9,801 bases of DNA from JBATTK01 sp049670505 (GTDB taxonomy: Bacteria > Bacteroidota > Bacteroidia > Flavobacteriales > Flavobacteriaceae): positions 1 through 9,801 of the forward strand of contig JBATTK010000060.1 of the NCBI GenBank assembly GCA_049670505.1, written 5' to 3'. The notes under the pieces were generated by a model. It was not told where the DNA came from and did not search any database. It saw only the letters and a list, made by a program, of their open reading frames with translations. The position numbers and the translations under genes are program-made. Below are positions 6,549 through 9,801 of this stretch, in pieces (position 1 is the stretch's first letter; each line of letters begins with the position of its first letter).

Positions 6549-8597
6549 ATGCGCAAATTCCTAGACAGGCTGTATAAAAATCAATCCCTCATATACAAAT
6601 ATTTCCTATATCTGGTATCTATATTCCTGATTGTTTTTTTTCTCCCTAAAGCAGGTAAGTTCAAATATGAATTTCAAAAAGGAAAACCGTGGCAGTATGA
6701 TAACCTTTATGCCCCGTTTGATTTTTCCATTAAAAAGAGCGATGCCGAAATATCCAAGGAACTATTGGATATTCAAAACAATCGAACGGATTATTATACG
6801 TATGATGATACCATTGTGCTAGAGGTACGCGACTCCTTTGACAAGAAATTTCCAACGATTTTTACTTCGGAAAAATTCAGCGGTAGTCAATTACCTAACT
6901 TAAGAGCTGCCGGGAAGGAGGTTTTGGACGAAATCTATAAAAAGGGTGTTCTAGACCAGCAAGCGAAACTAAAAGCAAGAAAAAGCCTATATCTAGTAAA
7001 AAACAATGTGGCCAAACGGATGGGGTCAGAGGAACTTCTTACCATAAATGGTATAGACAAGGTCATTGAAACCGTACTACGGGAAAAGCGCTTAAGTAGA
7101 TGGAAACCCTTTTATAAGAATCTGTTTTTAGATATTGTAAAACCCAACGTATTCTTGGACAAGGACCTTTCCCAAAAAGAGCAGGAAGACCAACTTTCCA
7201 AAATCTCCTATACTCGGGGTAATGTAGATGAAGGCCGATTAATTATTGCCAAAGGCGAGGTGGTAGAGGCGGAGAATTATAACATATTGAATTCTCTTAA
7301 GGAGGAATACCGATCGGAGCTATGGACGGCCAATAACTATTATTTTATTCTGTTCGGATATACGGTGTTGGTTGCATTGGTATTGATTATGTTGTTCCTG
7401 TTCCTTAAGAAATACCGAAAAGAAATATTTGGAAACAATACCAAGGTCACTTTTATATTCTTTAATCTTCTACTGATGGTCTTTGTTACCACCATGGTGG
7501 TGAAATATAATGAGGCCTATGTTTTTGTTGTACCCCTGTGTATACTTCCCTTGATTTTAAAGACTTTTTTTGATGCTAGGCTGGGCCTTTATGTGCATGT
7601 GCTCACCGTTTTGATACTAGGATTTGTTGTTCCCAATAGTTTTGAATACATATTTCTTCAGATCGTCGCCGGAATTGTTACTATATTAACGGTATCCGAA
7701 TTATATAAGAGGGCCAATCTTTTTATATCCGTTGGACAAATCACCTTGATTTATATTATAGGATATTTGGCCTTTCATATTATTCATGAGGGTAATCTGG
7801 ATAATATTGAGTGGTGGGCATTTGGTTTCTTCCTATTGAATGGTATGATTACGCTGTTTGTTCAACCACTGATCTATATTTATGAAAAAATCTTTGGGCT
7901 GGTATCGGATGTATCCCTGTTGGAACTTTCAGATACGAATTCCAAATTATTAAAAATACTTTCAAACAAGGCTCCGGGCACGTTCCATCATTCGTTACAG
8001 GTTGCCAATCTGGCCGAGGCCGCAGCCAATGAGATAGGTGCCAATGCCATGTTGGTAAGGGTAGGCGCGTTGTACCATGATATTGGGAAGATGAATAACC
8101 CAACCTACTTCACCGAAAATCAGATAACCAATGTAAACCCACATGATGAGCTTGCACCAAGGGACAGTGCCAAGATTATAATAGACCATGTTATCGAAGG
8201 GATAGAAATTGCCAGAAAAAATAACTTGCCGGATAGGGTGATAGATTTTATACGCACACATCATGGAACAAATTTGGTATTCTATTTCTATAAAAAGCAG
8301 CAAGAGCTGGGAGATAGTGTAAAGGAAGCTGATTTTAGATACCCGGGGCCTATTCCTTTTTCTAAGGAAACTGCAATTTTAATGATGGCGGATTCTATAG
8401 AAGCCGCTTCAAAAAGCCTAAAGAACCCCACATTTTCAATCATTAATGAATTTGTGGATAAGATAATAGCGATCCAAATGCAGGCGAATCAATTTTTAAA
8501 TGCAAATATTACTTTTAAGGAAATCGAAATCATTAAAAAAGTACTGAAACAGAAGCTTATCAACATCTATCATTTAAGAGTGGAGTATCCAGAATAG
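6549..8597 (+). CDS. Membrane 7TM-HD (HDIG) phosphohydrolase, PgpH-type, predicted c-di-AMP phosphodiesterase
   Basis: With the ATG at 6549 the protein has 682 residues; a longer reading from TTG 6528 adds seven residues but overlaps the likely -7 box. Residues below count from this ATG. Order: a first membrane segment (about 17-34); an extracytoplasmic 7TMR-HDED region (about 35-262, with the family's NLYAPFDFSI near 52); a bundle of seven membrane segments (about 264-445); and a cytoplasmic HD domain (about 470-645) with FHHSLQVANL (479-488), HDIGK (510-514), HHGT (571-574) and the Asp of ADSIEAASK (614-622), so the metal ligands look intact. Characterised PgpH members hydrolyse cyclic di-AMP; Bacteroidota commonly use this messenger for osmotic and wall homeostasis. 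Activity here is inferred from architecture. It is monocistronic and divergent from the thiolase. No hairpin terminator is seen after its stop, only T- and A-rich sequence. Confidence 0.9.
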   Translation: MRKFLDRLYKNQSLIYKYFLYLVSIFLIVFFLPKAGKFKYEFQKGKPWQYDNLYAPFDFSIKKSDAEISKELLDIQNNRTDYYTYDDTIVLEVRDSFDKKFPTIFTSEKFSGSQLPNLRAAGKEVLDEIYKKGVLDQQAKLKARKSLYLVKNNVAKRMGSEELLTINGIDKVIETVLREKRLSRWKPFYKNLFLDIVKPNVFLDKDLSQKEQEDQLSKISYTRGNVDEGRLIIAKGEVVEAENYNILNSLKEEYRSELWTANNYYFILFGYTVLVALVLIMLFLFLKKYRKEIFGNNTKVTFIFFNLLLMVFVTTMVVKYNEAYVFVVPLCILPLILKTFFDARLGLYVHVLTVLILGFVVPNSFEYIFLQIVAGIVTILTVSELYKRANLFISVGQITLIYIIGYLAFHIIHEGNLDNIEWWAFGFFLLNGMITLFVQPLIYIYEKIFGLVSDVSLLELSDTNSKLLKILSNKAPGTFHHSLQVANLAEAAANEIGANAMLVRVGALYHDIGKMNNPTYFTENQITNVNPHDELAPRDSAKIIIDHVIEGIEIARKNNLPDRVIDFIRTHHGTNLVFYFYKKQQELGDSVKEADFRYPGPIPFSKETAILMMADSIEAASKSLKNPTFSIINEFVDKIIAIQMQANQFLNANITFKEIEIIKKVLKQKLINIYHLRVEYPE

Positions 8598-8646
8598 TTT
8601 TTTGATATAAGCCTGTTACGGACACAAAAAAAATCATAAAAAATAG

Positions 8647-8677
8647 TTGCGTTCTAATATTTGAAAAGGTACATTTG
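8647..8677 (+). promoter_or_regulatory. Predicted promoter of the tRNA-Ser / tRNA-Pro unit
   Basis: TTG at 8647-8649, a 20-nt spacer and a perfect TAnnTTTG box, TACATTTG, at 8670-8677. Transcription would start near 8684, about 40 nt before tRNA-Ser. The leader contains a 6-bp hairpin, TACCGA (8690-8695) with TCGGTA (8702-8707). No strong terminator lies between here and 9366, so both tRNAs and the GIY-YIG gene could share one transcript. Confidence 0.6.
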
Positions 8678-8724
8678 CATCCGCATTTTTACCGATAGGA
8701 GTCGGTATTGTTGTTAAAAATATT

Positions 8725-8811
8725 GGAGAGGTGCCGGAGTGGTAACGGAGCAGATTGCTAATCTGTCGACGCGTAAGTGTCGCCTGGGTTCGAGTCCCAG
8801 TCTCTCCGCCA
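8725..8811 (+). tRNA. tRNA-Ser(GCU), reads AGC/AGU codons
   Basis: A full class II cloverleaf can be folded: acceptor GGAGAGG with TCTCTCC (8801-8807), discriminator G8808, CCA encoded at 8809-8811; D arm with CCG/CGG; anticodon loop TTGCTAA with GCT at 8757-8759; long variable arm with stem GACGC/GTGTC and loop GTAA, characteristic of tRNA-Ser; T arm CTGGG-TTCGAGT-CCCAG. It lies 127 nt after the HD gene and is the first gene behind the promoter at 8647-8677. Confidence 0.97.
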
Positions 8812-8813
8812 TC

Positions 8814-8882
8814 GCCGGCCGTAGCCTATTTGGGCGAAGGCCGGCTTTCAAAAGTTGGGCCGGTTTCGGCGGACTTGTCCGC
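8814..8882 (+). other. GC-rich multi-hairpin segment after tRNA-Ser
   Basis: Directly after the tRNA's CCA, GCCGGCC (8814-8820) pairs perfectly with GGCCGGC (8839-8845), with an inner GCC/GGC pairing, followed by TTTC. A second hairpin, GCGGA-CTTG-TCCGC, is at 8869-8882. The first could protect or partly terminate the tRNA transcript, although the T-run is only three long. The base composition is much richer in GC than the neighbouring flavobacterial DNA. No coding sequence is recognised from 8812 to 9029. Confidence 0.45.
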
Positions 8883-8957
8883 TGAGAAAGTTCTTGAATA
8901 GATTAGCCTTGTCATTTACCGTTGTCTTTGGTTTTTGACGTATGAGATTTAAACTAT

Positions 8958-9023
8958 CGGGGTGTAACCCCTCGATTTTGCTCGGGACGCGGAGGTCGTC
9001 ACGCAAGAAGCGTGACCACCCCG
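8958..9023 (+). pseudogene. Decayed tRNA-Pro-like sequence
   Basis: This 66-nt stretch aligns co-linearly with the intact tRNA-Pro at 9266-9340. TCGGGGTGTA occurs at 8957-8966 and 9265-9274; GGGACGCGGAGGTCG at 8984-8998 and 9302-9316; and CCACCCCG ends both. The ends still form a 7-bp acceptor stem, CGGGGTG with CACCCCG. However the D arm is missing, the 5' half of the anticodon stem is changed to TTTTG, and the T arm is replaced by a hairpin TCACGC-AAGAA-GCGTGA with no T-loop consensus. The position matching the anticodon reads CGG, which would also be proline. It cannot work as a normal tRNA. It may be an old tandem copy, an insertion scar, or a tRNA-like target or decoy. Confidence 0.55.
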
Positions 9024-9029
9024 GTATAA

Positions 9030-9275
9030 ATGAATATGCTCGTTTATATATTATATAGCGGAAAACGTTCAAGATATTATGTGGGACAAACTGCTGATAT
9101 CGATAAAAGATTGAAAAGACATAATCAAGGAATTGTTCCATCAACTAAAAGTGGGACTCCTTGGAAATTAATTTTGCAAATTGAGGTTTTATCCCGTTCT
9201 GAAGCAATGGTTTTAGAACGCAGAATAAAGAAAAGAGGAGCGAAACGTTTTATAGATGACCAATTCGGGGTGTAG
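9030..9275 (+). CDS. Small GIY-YIG nuclease-domain protein overlapping tRNA-Pro
   Basis: An 81-residue stand-alone GIY-YIG domain. Motif 1 is VYILYS (5-10) followed by YYVGQT (16-21); the usual first GIY triplet reads VYI here. The conserved Arg follows as Arg27 in DIDKRLKRHNQG, then His31, then PWKLI (44-48) and the metal-binding Glu63 in AMVLERRIKKR. Catalytic residues therefore look intact, so a divalent-metal DNA endonuclease fold is expected; the cellular role of such short Bacteroidota versions is not known to me. There is no signal peptide, and the C-terminus is basic. ATG 9030 and ATG 9036 are both possible starts. The gene begins 6 nt after the tRNA-Pro-like remnant and ends inside the intact tRNA: its last three codons (GGG GTG TAG) are tRNA nucleotides 2-10. 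RNase P cleavage of a joint transcript would remove the stop codon, so the overlap is functionally awkward. Confidence 0.8.
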   Translation: MNMLVYILYSGKRSRYYVGQTADIDKRLKRHNQGIVPSTKSGTPWKLILQIEVLSRSEAMVLERRIKKRGAKRFIDDQFGV

Positions 9276-9340
9276 CGTAGCCCGGTTATCGCGCCGCGTT
9301 TGGGACGCGGAGGTCGCAGGTTCGAATCCTGCCACCCCGA
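9266..9340 (+). tRNA. tRNA-Pro(UGG)
   Basis: Complete cloverleaf: acceptor CGGGGTG with CACCCCG (9333-9339), discriminator A9340, D stem GCG/CGC, anticodon stem CCGCG/CGCGG around loop TTTGGGA with TGG at 9301-9303, variable AGGTC, T arm GCAGG-TTCGAAT-CCTGC. CCA is not encoded (CTT follows), unlike tRNA-Ser upstream. The 3' half is a classic attachment site for integrating elements, and a tyrosine recombinase gene begins 227 nt downstream. The 5' end overlaps the final codons of the GIY-YIG gene. Confidence 0.97.
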
Positions 9341-9365
9341 CTTAACTATTTTCATATAGTTGCAT

Positions 9366-9405
9366 AACGTTGCAAATCACCTGATTTGCAACGTTTTATG
9401 TTTTT
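9366..9405 (+). terminator. Intrinsic terminator of the tRNA unit
   Basis: AACGTTGCAAATCA (9366-9379) and TGATTTGCAACGTT (9382-9395) are perfect inverse complements, 14 bp with a 2-nt centre (in practice 13 bp with a 4-nt loop), followed by TTATGTTTTT. It closes the tRNA-Ser / GIY-YIG / tRNA-Pro transcript and insulates it from the integrase gene. Confidence 0.85.
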
Positions 9406-9416
9406 AGGGGTGCCAG

Positions 9417-9478
9417 ATGAAACCTCATGAAACCATAAGAAAACACCGCTCTGGTGTCCATAAAGGGATTTTGAAACC
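9417..9478 (+). repeat. Short direct repeats ATGAAACC in front of the integrase gene
   Basis: ATGAAACC occurs at 9417-9424 and again at 9427-9434, exactly 10 bp apart (one helical turn), and TGAAACC recurs at 9472-9478. A small hairpin ACACC-GCTCT-GGTGT lies between (9443-9457). The spacing and position next to an integrase suggest protein-binding sites, for example integrase arm sites or a regulator's operator, but chance is not excluded. Confidence 0.35.
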
Positions 9479-9567
9479 ACAGTATTTTTTGTACATTGAA
9501 GTAGCTTTAGTAGGTATTTGACCTTGTGTTTTTTGCCATTTTATTCATTAATTTAAAGCTATGTAAT

Positions 9568-9801
9568 ATGTTGGAAAACAGTAGATTATCAGTCGTATTT
9601 GTCACTCGAAAACTCAATTTGGAGGCAGGGAATGTTAGGCTCTATGCCCGCGTCACAGTAGACGGTAAAAGAGCGGAATTCAGTTTAAATCGGGAATTGT
9701 CGGTGTCTCTTTGGGACGAAAAACGCAAAAGAGGCAAGGGATTTTCGAAGTACGTTATCTCCCTGAACAAGTATATGGACCAAGTTTTTACAGGCTTACA
9801 T
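9568..9801 (+). CDS. Tyrosine recombinase / integrase, N-terminal part (runs off the right edge)
   Basis: ATG at 9568 opens a frame of 78 codons that continues past the window. The visible part begins MLENSRLSVVFVTRKLNLE, continues NVRLYARVTVDGKRAEFSLNR (22-42) and SVSLWDEKRKRGKG (45-58). This pattern, a beta strand LSVxF, then xRLYARVTVDGKRxEFSL, then xxWD, is the arm-type DNA-binding domain at the start of Bacteroidota phage-type and conjugative-element integrases. The core-binding and catalytic domains (R-H-R-Y) are outside the window, so integrity cannot be judged. It reads away from tRNA-Pro, 227 nt from its 3' end, the usual layout for an element integrated at a tRNA gene. A start-stop pair ATG-TAA sits at 9561-9566, immediately before the true start. 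Confidence 0.88.
   Translation, partial: MLENSRLSVVFVTRKLNLEAGNVRLYARVTVDGKRAEFSLNRELSVSLWDEKRKRGKGFSKYVISLNKYMDQVFTGLH

Noticed and set aside
8598..8646. T-run after the HD gene stop as a terminator
   Set aside because: TTTTTT follows the stop, but no inverted repeat precedes it; the A-rich stretch at 8624-8646 also lacks a stem.
8848..9144. A 98-codon minus-strand frame across the tRNA-Pro-like remnant and the start of the GIY-YIG gene
   Set aside because: It contains the antisense of the tRNA remnant (GWSRFLRDDLRVPS, echoing the tRNA-Pro antisense peptide) and opposes a gene with a recognisable domain. No family is recognised, so it is not called.
9125..9355. A 76-codon minus-strand frame with the sequence GWQDSNLRPPRPKRGAI
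   Set aside because: This is the well-known spurious translation of the antisense strand of a tRNA-Pro gene; it also opposes the GIY-YIG gene and has no independent support.
1..9801. CRISPR array, rRNA genes, IS element with inverted ends, toxin-antitoxin or phage-defence genes
   Set aside because: No regularly spaced direct repeats, rRNA-like sequence, transposase or recognisable defence gene was found on either strand; any accessory cargo of the suspected island would be to the right of the window.

Overview
The window looks like chromosomal DNA of a marine-type member of the Flavobacteriaceae (Bacteroidota). Evidence: start sites without useful Shine-Dalgarno sequences, several close matches to the Bacteroidota promoter (TTG, 17-20 nt, TAnnTTTG), flavobacterial gene families (clpC, gyrA followed by a periplasmic TPR protein, a 7TM-HD phosphohydrolase of the PgpH type) and, at the right end, a Bacteroidota-type tyrosine recombinase. 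I do not assign a genus.

Layout: the 5' end of clpC (minus strand, running off the left edge) is divergent from gyrA (601-3132), which is followed 39 nt later by a secreted TPR protein (3172-4434). A bidirectional terminator (4452-4483) separates this pair from a convergent minus-strand pair, acetyl-CoA C-acetyltransferase (5255-6430) then a C40/NlpC-P60 peptidase (4482-5237), 17 nt apart. Divergent from the thiolase is a large membrane HD phosphohydrolase, predicted to degrade c-di-AMP (6549-8597). All of this is core housekeeping DNA.

The character changes at about 8.6 kb. A good promoter (8647-8677) leads into tRNA-Ser(GCU) (8725-8811). After it come a GC-rich stretch with several hairpins, a decayed tRNA-Pro-like sequence (8958-9023), a small GIY-YIG nuclease gene (9030-9275) whose last three codons lie inside the next gene, an intact tRNA-Pro(UGG) (9266-9340), and a strong hairpin terminator (9366-9405). 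About 160 nt further on, the 5' end of a tyrosine recombinase gene starts (9568) and runs off the right edge. The best reading is the border of an integrated element or genomic island targeting tRNA-Pro. The tRNA-remnant / GIY-YIG / intact-tRNA sandwich is the most unusual thing in the window: it may record a small nuclease gene that travels with, or inserts at, tRNA genes. No CRISPR array, rRNA gene or complete transposon was seen, and no defence system can be recognised inside the window; if the island carries one it lies beyond position 9801.
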